A stretch of 64,000 nt of DNA, from positions 113,869 to 177,868 of the forward strand of contig JABCZF010000007.1 of assembly GCA_013289825.1 (NCBI GenBank), written 5' to 3'. The DNA comes from Acidobacteriota bacterium. Lineage in GTDB: Bacteria; Acidobacteriota; Terriglobia; Acidiferrales; UBA7541. This document shows positions 1 through 7,864 of the stretch, piece after piece. The notes under the pieces are model-generated. The model was not told the DNA's origin. It made no database searches and saw only the letters and a program-made list of their open reading frames with translations. Position numbers and translations under genes: made by a program. How positions within the stretch are numbered: position 1 is the stretch's first letter; each line of letters begins with the position of its first letter.

Positions 1-631
1 CCAGCTCCAGCGCCAGCTTCTGGTGACGCACATTCCGCGTCGAGGCGTACGCCGTCACGTTCCAATGCCGTGCCACCTGAATCGCGACGTGCGCCGCCGC
101 GCCGAAACCATAAAACCCCAAACGTCCGCCAGGCTTGATCCCGGAAAGCCGCAGCGAGCGGAATCCGATGATTCCCGCACAGAGCAACGGCGCCGCTTGC
201 TCATCGCGAAACCCTTCGGGAATCGCATAGACGAAATCCTCCGACGCGACGATATACTCGGCATAGCCGCCATCGACGCTGTAGCCCGTGAAGGTTGGGT
301 TGTCGCAAAGATTCTCTTCGCCCCTTCGGCAGTATTGGCACACGCCGTCCGTGTGGTGCAACCAAGCAACGCCGACGCGCGCTCCGATTGCGTAGCGACC
401 GGAGCCTTCTCCTTGTTTTTCGACGACTCCGACGACCTGATGGCCCGGAATCACTGGCGATTTTCTTTGCGGTAATTCGCCTTCGATCACGTGGAGATCC
501 GTGCGGCACACGCCGCAGGCGTGCACGCGGACCAAGACCTGGCCCTTGTCAGGATTCGGCGCCGGCACGTCGGTGAATTCGAGCGGATTCGTTTCGATCC
601 TTGCGGGTGAGTTGAGCACACAGATTTTCAT
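1..631 (-). CDS. Zinc-dependent alcohol dehydrogenase family protein (partial, C-terminus off the window)
   Basis: Medium-chain dehydrogenase/reductase that would oxidise alcohols or reduce aldehydes with NAD(P). It starts at the ATG at 631 and runs off the left edge after about 210 codons. The start reads [10 protein letters not shown]. The catalytic zinc motif CGVCRTDLH is near residue 38, followed by PGHQVVG in place of the common GHE signature. A structural-zinc region ([15 protein letters not shown]) lies near residues 105-120, with only three cysteines of the usual four visible. The Rossmann segment [13 protein letters not shown] falls near residue 180, so the missing part is the rest of the NAD(P) domain. 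Family assignment is firm; substrate is unknown. It diverges from the riboflavin synthase gene to its right. Confidence 0.85.
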   Translation of the reverse strand, partial: MKICVLNSPARIETNPLEFTDVPAPNPDKGQVLVRVHACGVCRTDLHVIEGELPQRKSPVIPGHQVVGVVEKQGEGSGRYAIGARVGVAWLHHTDGVCQYCRRGEENLCDNPTFTGYSVDGGYAEYIVASEDFVYAIPEGFRDEQAAPLLCAGIIGFRSLRLSGIKPGGRLGFYGFGAAAHVAIQVARHWNVTAYASTRNVRHQKLALEL

Positions 632-751
632 GGCCGGACCTCGAGGGCTATTCGTGGTGCGTTCCGCTTCAGTCTAGTGCTTTCTGGCTCCGTGGCGAAA
701 TGCGGTACACTCGAATGGAGAAGCCTGCGAAGCAAGTAAGACGAGGAGAAT

Positions 752-1423
752 GTGTTTACCGGGATTATTGAAAACACCGGAACAATCGAAACTTTCGATA
801 AATTGCACAGCGGCGCCCGCGTCAAGATTCACGCCCCCAGTGTCGCTCCATCACTCGCGGTTTCCAACAGTATCGCCGTGAATGGCTGCTGCCTTACCAT
901 TGTCGCTCTCGACAAAGAAAACTTCTCCGCCGACCTTTCCGCCGAAACCCTTCAAAAAACTTCTTTCGGCGTGGAAAACGGCGGTCCGAAAAAGGGCTCG
1001 AGGGTCAATCTCGAGCAGCCTCTCACGGCCGGCAAAGAACTCGGCGGCCACTTTGTTCAAGGACACGTCGACGGTCGAGGCCGCGTGACGCAGCTCCACC
1101 CGGAAGCTCCGGAAAGCAACCACTGGCGGTTCGCCGTGGAAGTTCCCGAAGACTTTCGGCGTTATATCGTGCCCAAAGGCTCCATCACCATCGACGGCAT
1201 CAGCCTCACGGTGGCGCGGTGGGATAGCAACACCCAGGTGGCGGAAATCGCCGTCATCCCTTACACCTACGGGCACACCACGCTTGGGGACCGCAAACCC
1301 GGCGACTGCGTCAACCTGGAAGCCGATGTTCTCGGCAAGTATGTTGAGGGCTACCTAGAATCGCGAAAATCTACCCATGCGGCTTCCCTGACCCTCCCGC
1401 GTCTTCTCGAAGAGGGGTTCTAG
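752..1423 (+). CDS. ribE: Riboflavin synthase alpha chain
   Basis: Dismutation of two 6,7-dimethyl-8-ribityllumazine molecules to riboflavin, the last step of riboflavin synthesis. The start MFTGIIENTG is the canonical N-terminus, and two tandem lumazine-binding domains are visible: the first with VNGCCLTI near residue 46, the second opening with GHFVQGHVDG near residue 97 and containing SITIDGISLTV. Its 223 residues are slightly longer than the usual 200-215. Translation begins at a GTG; GAGGAG sits at 743-748, only 3 bases upstream. The stop is one base before the next gene, so the two are probably cotranscribed. No FMN riboswitch is recognisable in the 120 bases before it. Confidence 0.95.
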   Translation: MFTGIIENTGTIETFDKLHSGARVKIHAPSVAPSLAVSNSIAVNGCCLTIVALDKENFSADLSAETLQKTSFGVENGGPKKGSRVNLEQPLTAGKELGGHFVQGHVDGRGRVTQLHPEAPESNHWRFAVEVPEDFRRYIVPKGSITIDGISLTVARWDSNTQVAEIAVIPYTYGHTTLGDRKPGDCVNLEADVLGKYVEGYLESRKSTHAASLTLPRLLEEGF

Positions 1424-1424
1424 C

Positions 1425-1838
1425 GTGCCCGCGCTCAGCGGTGTGCTCGAAACATCTCTTTACGTGGATGACCTCGAACGTGCTTCTCGTTTTTATGAAC
1501 AGGTATTCGCGCTCACACCAATGTTTGGCGATGACCGCCTGCGCGCGTACGGCGTTGGCAACCGGAGCGTTTTACTGCTCTTCAAACGCGGAGCATCAAA
1601 TTGCGTCACGCAATTGCCGTTTGGCACACTCGGTCCGCACGACGGCCATGGCCCGTTCCATTTCGCATTCTCCATCGCCGGCGACGAACTTCCCGCGTGG
1701 GAAGAGCATCTATCTCTCCATAAGATTGAGATCGAAAACCGCATTCACTGGCCTCGCGGCGGCACCAGCTTGTACTTCCGCGACCCAGACAATCATCTTG
1801 TCGAGCTAGCCACGCCCGGAATCTGGTCCATCTATTGA
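1425..1838 (+). CDS. VOC/glyoxalase-fold protein
   Basis: A 137-residue vicinal-oxygen-chelate protein. It opens with the typical ETSLYVDDLERASRFYEQVF strand-helix and closes with LYFRDPDNHLVELATPG, the family's second half ending in a metal-ligand type Glu. The family includes glyoxalases, extradiol dioxygenases and resistance proteins that bind a divalent metal; the substrate cannot be deduced here. GTG start one base after the ribE stop, so it is likely translated from the same mRNA. The length fits one full VOC module made of two beta-alpha-beta-beta-beta repeats. Confidence 0.85.
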   Translation: MPALSGVLETSLYVDDLERASRFYEQVFALTPMFGDDRLRAYGVGNRSVLLLFKRGASNCVTQLPFGTLGPHDGHGPFHFAFSIAGDELPAWEEHLSLHKIEIENRIHWPRGGTSLYFRDPDNHLVELATPGIWSIY

Positions 1839-1867
1839 AGTATGTTTCCCGCTCGCTCGCCGGGAAT

Positions 1868-3313
1868 TCAGTTGCCGGCCACGGCTTCTCGCGCCTTGGC
1901 CCGCACGCCGCGGTAATACAACACCAAGCCGAGTCCAACGGCGATGATCGTGCCGCTGACCAACTTCAGGCTGAACACAAACTTGTTCGCCGATTCTCCC
2001 GGCGGGACGAAGGACAACACAATCCCGCCCAGAGTAATTAGAAACCCAAAACCTCCGGCGATCGACACGCCGATTTTCCCGCCCGGGATCAGCACGGCAT
2101 GCTCACTCGCTCCACGATCCTTGCGTCCGGCAAGTTTGATCGCTGCCGCGTACATATAGAGAAACGGAATGAAGTACAGGATGGTCGCGGCGTCCACAAG
2201 GATTTGGTACGCGCCGCTGGTCGTCTCATTGATATTGCTCAGAAGCAGCAGCGCGAGCGAAATCCCGGCCTGTACCAGAATCGCAACATAGGGCGTTCGC
2301 CACTTGGGATGCAGCTTTCCAAACGCTGCGGGCAAGTAGCGATCGACGCCCACAATAAATGGGACGCGGGAGAGACCCGCCACGGTGGTACCTACGCCGC
2401 CGGCATTTCCAAACGTGACCAGGAACGCGGCAATCATTCCCACCAAACCGATCTTGAGAGCTTCCGTGCCGGCCGCCAGCGCCTGGTACACTCCGGACTT
2501 CGGATCCACTGGAGCAGCCTCGATGATCGTCAAGACCGCGAACGTTCCCGCAATATAAATCACCGCGATCAGTATCCCCGAACCCCAAATGGCGCGCGCC
2601 AGCGTCCGCTGCGCGTCGCGGATTTCGTCGCTCATCGCGGAAACAAGCTCCAACCCGGCAAACGCAAACAGGATTTGTGGCCAGAAATTGACGGTCTCCC
2701 AATTCCACCGCGGCATCATGTTGGCCCAGGTGAAATGCGTAGCGGAGCCGTAGCGCAACCACACCGCGCCGCCGGTCGCGACCAGAAGCAGCAGCGGAAT
2801 GTAAGTCATCACACCGCCGGCGTTCTGCAGCCACTTCCCCACGTTCAGACCCACGATGTTCATACCCACGGCGACGGACAGTAAAAGGAAGGATCCGCCG
2901 AGCAAGAAGGCCCGGCTCTCCGCCAGGTGTCCCCAAGAACTGCCGCCGATGTACGCTCCCATTGCTGCGCTAGCCAGAAGCAATCCCGGAAAATAAAAAA
3001 ACGAATAGATCCAGTAGGTCCAGCCGGCAACAAAGCCGTGAAAATCGCCGAAGGCTTCCTTCGACCACACATAGAGGCCGCCTTCATGAGGAAATCGCGT
3101 GGAGAGCTCCGTAATCACGAATGCCGTGGGCACAAAAAAGAAAACCGCCGCGAGCACCCACAAGCTGATCGAAGACGTCCCGTTGTGCGCAGCCGCGGCA
3201 ATCCAACGGGGTCCCAGAACAGTGGCAATGTTGAAAAGCAGGACATCCCAGAAGCCCATGGTCTTGCGTAATTGCTGGATCGGGTTAGCCGGCGCTTCAC
3301 CTTTTTGGGGCAC
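1868..3313 (-). CDS. APC-superfamily amino acid permease
   Basis: A 481-residue integral membrane protein with about 12 hydrophobic segments, probably a secondary transporter for amino acids or related amines. The N-terminus has the APC pattern: a first helix near residues 18-40, then ITELSTRFPHEGGLYVW near residue 67, matching the conserved Glu-Pro/Gly-rich motif of YfnA-like and glutamate:GABA-antiporter-like permeases. GTG start preceded by AGGAGG with 8-base spacing, which supports this start. It is the last gene of the minus-strand set and lies 39 bases after the FAD oxidase gene. Substrate unknown. Confidence 0.88.
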   Translation of the reverse strand: MPQKGEAPANPIQQLRKTMGFWDVLLFNIATVLGPRWIAAAAHNGTSSISLWVLAAVFFFVPTAFVITELSTRFPHEGGLYVWSKEAFGDFHGFVAGWTYWIYSFFYFPGLLLASAAMGAYIGGSSWGHLAESRAFLLGGSFLLLSVAVGMNIVGLNVGKWLQNAGGVMTYIPLLLLVATGGAVWLRYGSATHFTWANMMPRWNWETVNFWPQILFAFAGLELVSAMSDEIRDAQRTLARAIWGSGILIAVIYIAGTFAVLTIIEAAPVDPKSGVYQALAAGTEALKIGLVGMIAAFLVTFGNAGGVGTTVAGLSRVPFIVGVDRYLPAAFGKLHPKWRTPYVAILVQAGISLALLLLSNINETTSGAYQILVDAATILYFIPFLYMYAAAIKLAGRKDRGASEHAVLIPGGKIGVSIAGGFGFLITLGGIVLSFVPPGESANKFVFSLKLVSGTIIAVGLGLVLYYRGVRAKAREAVAGN

Positions 3314-3352
3314 TCGCTCGTCCTCCTGAACATGCTCTCCGCCCTTGCCGCC

Positions 3353-4816
3353 TCAGGCGTACAAGCTCTTGTAGTACCGATACCAATCGCTCTGAAAAGT
3401 CTCGCGAGGATCGTATTGCTTCTTCAGACTTAGAAATTCCTGGAACTGTGGATACGCGGAAGCCAGGTCGTCTCGCGTGGCGAAACGGTTGTAGGTGAGA
3501 TAGAAACTCCCGCCTCGTTTGTTAGCCGCGCGAATGAGCTGTCGGCAGACTTCGCCGGTTTTTCGCAGGGCCTGCGTTTCGCCGGAGCTATGCGGTGAAA
3601 AAATGACGCAGGCGTAGCGCTTCTTGGCCCATGCGAGATAAGAATCCTTGTCCTGCTCGATAAAACGAATGGTCCCGTAAACCAGCGGCATCCCGCTCGC
3701 CAGAAGAATGCGCCGCGCCTCTTCGAGCAACGAGATCAACTCGCTGCGCGGGACGTACACTTCGAGAATCAAATCTGCTCCCACGAAATCCGCGCCTAGG
3801 CGCTTCTCGATTTCCTGGTGGTATCCGGCCGGATAGGTACTAAGCTGATGCAAATCCGACCATTCCACATTGCCGTCTCTGGATAGCTCCAGCTTAGCGT
3901 ACCGGCGGTAAGCAGATCCGCGATCACGATGCGCAATTTCGAGCAGCGCGGTCAGCAATTTCGCGTCGATATCCGCGCTTTCTCTTCCAAGCGGCGTTTC
4001 CGGCGACACATTTTCGTAGGTGGTCAGAATTCCCGTACGCAGAAAGTCCGCGGAAGTTTCATCAATGGAGTATTGGAAATAACCGTACGGCGCGCCTGCT
4101 GCTGTGCGTCCCTCAATCAGTCGGATCAGCTCCGCCGTGGTGCGCGCCTCAACGTGCCTCCGGACTTTCTGTCGAGGCACCAGCCGCAATCCAACCGCGG
4201 TGATGATCCCAAAAAGTCCATAACCGCCCGCGGCCAGCGCAAAAAGCTCCGCGTTTTCCTTTCGGCTGCATGTTTTCGCCAAGCCATCCGCGGCAACCAT
4301 TTCGATCCATTCCACGTCACTGATGATCGGAGGCGAACCAAGCCCGTGGCCGTGCGCATTGGCGGAAAATGTGCCGCCGAGGCTCATGCGGTCAGCTCCG
4401 CCCTGTTTCTGACGAATTCCCCAGCGTACATTTTCCTTTTGCAATGACAAATAACCATGGACGAGCTCCGGCCACTCGATGCCTGCTTCAACATGCAGCA
4501 CCCCGGTCTTGTCATCCAAACCGATGACCCGATTCATCGCGCGCATATCCAGGAGCACGGAGTCTGTTGCGAACTGTTGACCGCCGGCGGCGTGCCTGCT
4601 ACCAGAAGCAGAAATCGCCCGGCTGTGCTTGGCGCAGTCTTTGACAAGACTCCGAACTTCCGCCTCGGATGTAGGACGGGTGATGTTCAGGACCCAAGTT
4701 GGATTCAGACCGGTCTGTACATCGTTGACGAGAACACCCTTTTCGACGGGAAAAGCCGGGTTCGAGCTCAGCAGCGGTGCAGCGGCCATTCCCTTCAGAA
4801 AGCTTCGGCGCTTCAT
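3353..4816 (-). CDS. Tat-exported FAD-linked oxidase (D-arabinono-1,4-lactone oxidase-like)
   Basis: A 487-residue flavoprotein of the FAD-binding type 4 (PCMH/VAO) family. It starts KRRSFLKGMAAAP, a twin-arginine signal, so export in folded form is likely. The FAD-binding region includes SGSRHAAGGQQFAT (near 72) and GGTFSANAHGHGLGSPP (near 150), and the C-terminal part resembles sugar-lactone oxidases, ending in a sequence rich in aromatic residues. Its start codon is 16 bases downstream of the ABC ATPase stop, so it belongs to the same transcription unit. Substrate is not deducible; sugar-1,4-lactone or alditol oxidation is the family norm. Confidence 0.82.
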   Translation of the reverse strand: MKRRSFLKGMAAAPLLSSNPAFPVEKGVLVNDVQTGLNPTWVLNITRPTSEAEVRSLVKDCAKHSRAISASGSRHAAGGQQFATDSVLLDMRAMNRVIGLDDKTGVLHVEAGIEWPELVHGYLSLQKENVRWGIRQKQGGADRMSLGGTFSANAHGHGLGSPPIISDVEWIEMVAADGLAKTCSRKENAELFALAAGGYGLFGIITAVGLRLVPRQKVRRHVEARTTAELIRLIEGRTAAGAPYGYFQYSIDETSADFLRTGILTTYENVSPETPLGRESADIDAKLLTALLEIAHRDRGSAYRRYAKLELSRDGNVEWSDLHQLSTYPAGYHQEIEKRLGADFVGADLILEVYVPRSELISLLEEARRILLASGMPLVYGTIRFIEQDKDSYLAWAKKRYACVIFSPHSSGETQALRKTGEVCRQLIRAANKRGGSFYLTYNRFATRDDLASAYPQFQEFLSLKKQYDPRETFQSDWYRYYKSLYA

Positions 4817-4832
4817 CTTCGCGCCGCCTGGC

Positions 4833-5702
4833 TCACAGAGTCACGTCCAGGGCGGGAATCAAAGCATCCTGCATGCGGAAGTTGTGTAGGAAAGGATCCT
4901 TCGAGTTTTCAAAATCGTCCCACGGCCCGAAGAACGCGACCCGCCCTTCCTGCAGGAAGACCACGGTGTCCGCGAGCTTCTTCGCCAGATGCGTATCGTG
5001 AGTCACGACAATCGAGGTGCGATGAAATGCATCCTTCAGCCGCAGGATCAGGTCGCCCATGTGCGCCGCCATGATGGGGTCCACCATGGTGGTCGGCTCG
5101 TCAAACAGAATTGCATCCGGATTCTGTGCGAACGCGCGCGCCATAGCCACGGCGCGCCTCATGCCCGTCGATAATTCGCCGGGCAGTTTGTCGAGCACTT
5201 CTTCGACTTCCAGCATTTTCGCCAGTTTAGTCACGTAAGCGTCGATGTCTTGGTCTTCGAGGCCCGGCTGTTTTTCCAGAGGAAACGCAATGTTTTCTGC
5301 GACCGTCAGCGAATCGAACAGCGCGCCTGACTGAAACACCATCGTCACTTTGCGCCGCACCTCTTCGAACTGCTGCTCGCTGAAATCCGTGACGTCTTCC
5401 CCATCCACAAAGATCCGCCCCGAATCCGCCTTCATAAATCCCATGATGTGCTTCAGCGAAACAGACTTTCCTACGCCGCTGCGCCCCATAATCACGCAGG
5501 TCTCGCCGCGCTTCACGCTAAAAGTGACATCTTTCAGCACGGCGTGGTCGTCGAAGGCCTTCGAAACATCGCGGAATTCAAAAAACTTTTCCGCGCGTTG
5601 TTCAGCATGGCCGCCGGCGGTCTTGGCGTCCGCAGGCCACCCTCGCGCTCCGCCCGTCTCCATCGCCGCGACACCGCGACTAATGTCCTTTGCGTCCGTC
5701 AT
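4833..5702 (-). CDS. ABC transporter ATP-binding protein, Mla/Mkl-like
   Basis: A 289-residue ATPase of the type that drives MlaE-like phospholipid or lipid-trafficking permeases. About 40 residues of low-complexity N-terminus precede the domain. Walker A reads GRSGVGKS (near 75), Walker B AILFDEPTTMVDP, and the H-loop lies in VVTHDTHLA. The signature is LSTGM rather than the usual LSGGM, and the D-loop is MVDP rather than GLDP. No MlaE permease or MCE substrate-binding gene is in the flanking sequence, so its partners must be elsewhere. It starts 12 bases after mobA ends. Confidence 0.85.
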   Translation of the reverse strand: MTDAKDISRGVAAMETGGARGWPADAKTAGGHAEQRAEKFFEFRDVSKAFDDHAVLKDVTFSVKRGETCVIMGRSGVGKSVSLKHIMGFMKADSGRIFVDGEDVTDFSEQQFEEVRRKVTMVFQSGALFDSLTVAENIAFPLEKQPGLEDQDIDAYVTKLAKMLEVEEVLDKLPGELSTGMRRAVAMARAFAQNPDAILFDEPTTMVDPIMAAHMGDLILRLKDAFHRTSIVVTHDTHLAKKLADTVVFLQEGRVAFFGPWDDFENSKDPFLHNFRMQDALIPALDVTL

Positions 5703-5714
5703 CCCTGGCGTGCC

Positions 5715-6368
5715 TCAACTTTCCTCCGCTTCCACAATCCGGCGCGCTTCCTCATAATCCGCCGCGGTATTCATGTTCCAGAACAACCGCCCCGCGCTAT
5801 CAAATCGTTTCCAGTCCCGCTCGTCAAGAACTTCCGAGCGCAGGAGGGCGACGCCGTCGGTCACTTTGCGGACGCCTCTTTCCAATGCTTTGCGTAACGT
5901 TTCGGCCGTGTCGGTTCGCCAACATGCGCACAGAGGCTCTGGCCCCGCCGCCGAGTGTGCCAGCACCACCTGGGCTCGGCTCGCCAAAGCACGGCCGATC
6001 AAGAATGTCAGCCATTCGCGCGTCAGAAAGGGCATGTCACAACTCACAATAAAATTCCAGTCCCGTCCGCCGCCTGTCTCTGCCGTTGCCAACAGCGAGG
6101 TCAGAATGCCGCCTAGCGGTCCTTCGCCGGGCCAGAGATCTTCCACAACCCAAACGTTGGAATCCGCATACCGCGATCCACGATCAGCGACGACACTGAC
6201 GGATCGGCTGACTTCACGGACCAGGCGGCACGTGCGCGTCAGCATCATCTCACCGCCAAGCCTGACTCGTGCTTTGTCCTGACCGAACCGTTTGCTCCTT
6301 CCTCCAGCCAGAACGTAGCCAGCGACACCTGGGGTTTTAGAGATGTGCGAGCCGGTCGTCTCACCCAT
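5715..6368 (-). CDS. mobA: Molybdenum cofactor guanylyltransferase
   Basis: Transfers GMP from GTP to molybdopterin to give the bis-MGD precursor. The nucleotide-binding signature AGYVLAGGRSKRFGQDKA is at the N-terminus and the metal-site region FIVSCDMPFLT lies near residue 118. I place the start at the ATG at 6368, overlapping the regulator's stop by 8 bases (translational coupling); an upstream in-frame ATG at 6419 would overlap it by 59 bases and add 17 unconserved residues. About 217 residues, normal for MobA. Why it sits with a two-component system is not evident from sequence. Confidence 0.85.
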   Translation of the reverse strand: MGETTGSHISKTPGVAGYVLAGGRSKRFGQDKARVRLGGEMMLTRTCRLVREVSRSVSVVADRGSRYADSNVWVVEDLWPGEGPLGGILTSLLATAETGGGRDWNFIVSCDMPFLTREWLTFLIGRALASRAQVVLAHSAAGPEPLCACWRTDTAETLRKALERGVRKVTDGVALLRSEVLDERDWKRFDSAGRLFWNMNTAADYEEARRIVEAEES

Positions 6369-7770
6369 TACCCACTTCCTCCAACGGTTCCCGGCCTGGT
6401 CGGCGAATGCCGAGCTCACGCAATTTCTCCTGCAAGCTCTGCCGGTGCAACCCGATGGTCGCCGCCGTCCGTGAAACGTTCCAGCGATGATCCGCCAGCT
6501 GCTTCGTCAGATAAGCAACTTCGAATTTTCGCTTGGCCTCGCGAAAATCCTTTTCGGCAAAGCCATTCTCCTTGGCCCCGTCCGAGTTCCTGTGAGGCGC
6601 AGCCTCCCCGCTCACCACTTCATGCGGCAAGTCCTCTACGCCGATCTCTTCCCCACGACACAATACGAGACTCCTCTCCAACGCGTTCTTCAGTTCGCGA
6701 ACATTTCCCGGCCAGTCATAGCGCTCGATCGCCGCCAGCGCTTCCCGCTTCAGCCGTGCGGTGCGCCCTAGGCGCGTTCCGTGCATCTCTAAGAATGCCT
6801 CTGCCAGCACCGGAATGTCCGCCTTATGGGCTCGCAAAGGCGGCAACTCGATGGTCACCACGCGCAAGCGATAGAACAAATCCTCGCGAAACTTTCCCGC
6901 ACGAATTTCCGCCCCGAGATTCCGGTGCGTCGCGCTAATCACACGCACATCGACAGCAATCGGCCGCGTCCCGCCCAACCGCTCAATGGTGCGATTTTCC
7001 AACGCTCGCAACACTTTCGCCTGCGTCACAGGATTCATATCCCCGATCTCGTCCAAAAAAAGCGTCCCGCCGGACGCCAACTCGAACTTCCCCTTTTTCT
7101 GTTGCGCCGCGCCCGTAAAAGCCCCGCGCTCGTATCCAAATAATTCCGATTCGATCAAAGTCTCCGGCAACGCCGCACAGTTCACCGCCACATATGCCTT
7201 CCCCGCACGAGGCGATCTCGCGTGGATTTCCTGCGCCATCAAATCCTTTCCTGTCCCGCTCTCGCCGAGAATAAGCACGGTCGAGTCCGCCGGCGCCACG
7301 CGATCCGCCATCTCAAACGCCCGCCGCATTTCCGCGGTCCGCCCGATCATCTGGCCAAACTGCCCCTCCGTCACCATGCGCCGCCGCAACGAATCGTTTT
7401 CCTTTTCGAGCGTCGCCAGTTTCAACAGATTCGCCACGCGCTGCCGCAACTCTTCCAATTCAAAGCCCTTCACCAGATAGTCCGCCGCCCCAAGCCGCAG
7501 AGCTTCCACAGCCGTCTTGGCGGTGTCCAGCGCCGAGATCATTAGCACCGGCAACGCACTTCCCTGCTCGCGCATCCACCGCAGAAAATCCAGTCCGCTC
7601 TGCCCCGGCAACACGACATCCAGCAAAACCAGATCCGGCGGCTCAGTGCTCAAAGCCAGGCGCGCCGCTTCCGCCGAATCCGCTTCCGCGGTGTGGTATT
7701 TCCCTTCCAAGGCCCGCCGCAATCCATATCGCGCTGCCGGTTCGTCATCCACGATCAATATTGTCGTCAT
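6361..7770 (-). CDS. NtrC-family sigma-54-dependent response regulator
   Basis: A 469-residue activator of sigma-54 promoters. Receiver domain at the N-terminus (TTILIVDDE, phospho-acceptor Asp51 in LLDVVLPG), AAA+ domain in the middle (Walker A GESGTGKD, sigma-54 contact loop GAFTGA, Walker B GGTLFLDEIGD), and a C-terminal Fis-type helix-turn-helix (RWNVSRTAATIGLHRQSLQ). Start chosen at 7770 because GGAAGGA sits just upstream and the receiver begins there; an in-frame extension to 7839 is not conserved-looking. It follows the sensor kinase by 94 bases and is presumably its partner. Confidence 0.92.
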   Translation of the reverse strand: MTTILIVDDEPAARYGLRRALEGKYHTAEADSAEAARLALSTEPPDLVLLDVVLPGQSGLDFLRWMREQGSALPVLMISALDTAKTAVEALRLGAADYLVKGFELEELRQRVANLLKLATLEKENDSLRRRMVTEGQFGQMIGRTAEMRRAFEMADRVAPADSTVLILGESGTGKDLMAQEIHARSPRAGKAYVAVNCAALPETLIESELFGYERGAFTGAAQQKKGKFELASGGTLFLDEIGDMNPVTQAKVLRALENRTIERLGGTRPIAVDVRVISATHRNLGAEIRAGKFREDLFYRLRVVTIELPPLRAHKADIPVLAEAFLEMHGTRLGRTARLKREALAAIERYDWPGNVRELKNALERSLVLCRGEEIGVEDLPHEVVSGEAAPHRNSDGAKENGFAEKDFREAKRKFEVAYLTKQLADHRWNVSRTAATIGLHRQSLQEKLRELGIRRPGREPLEEVGNG

Positions 7771-7864
7771 GGCGTCCTTCCCATTACGTCTCTCGGCTGC
7801 TGTAGGGGCGGCCCTTGGGCCCTCCGCTCGCCGTGCCAATTGGGCGGGCCGGCCAGCCCCGCAC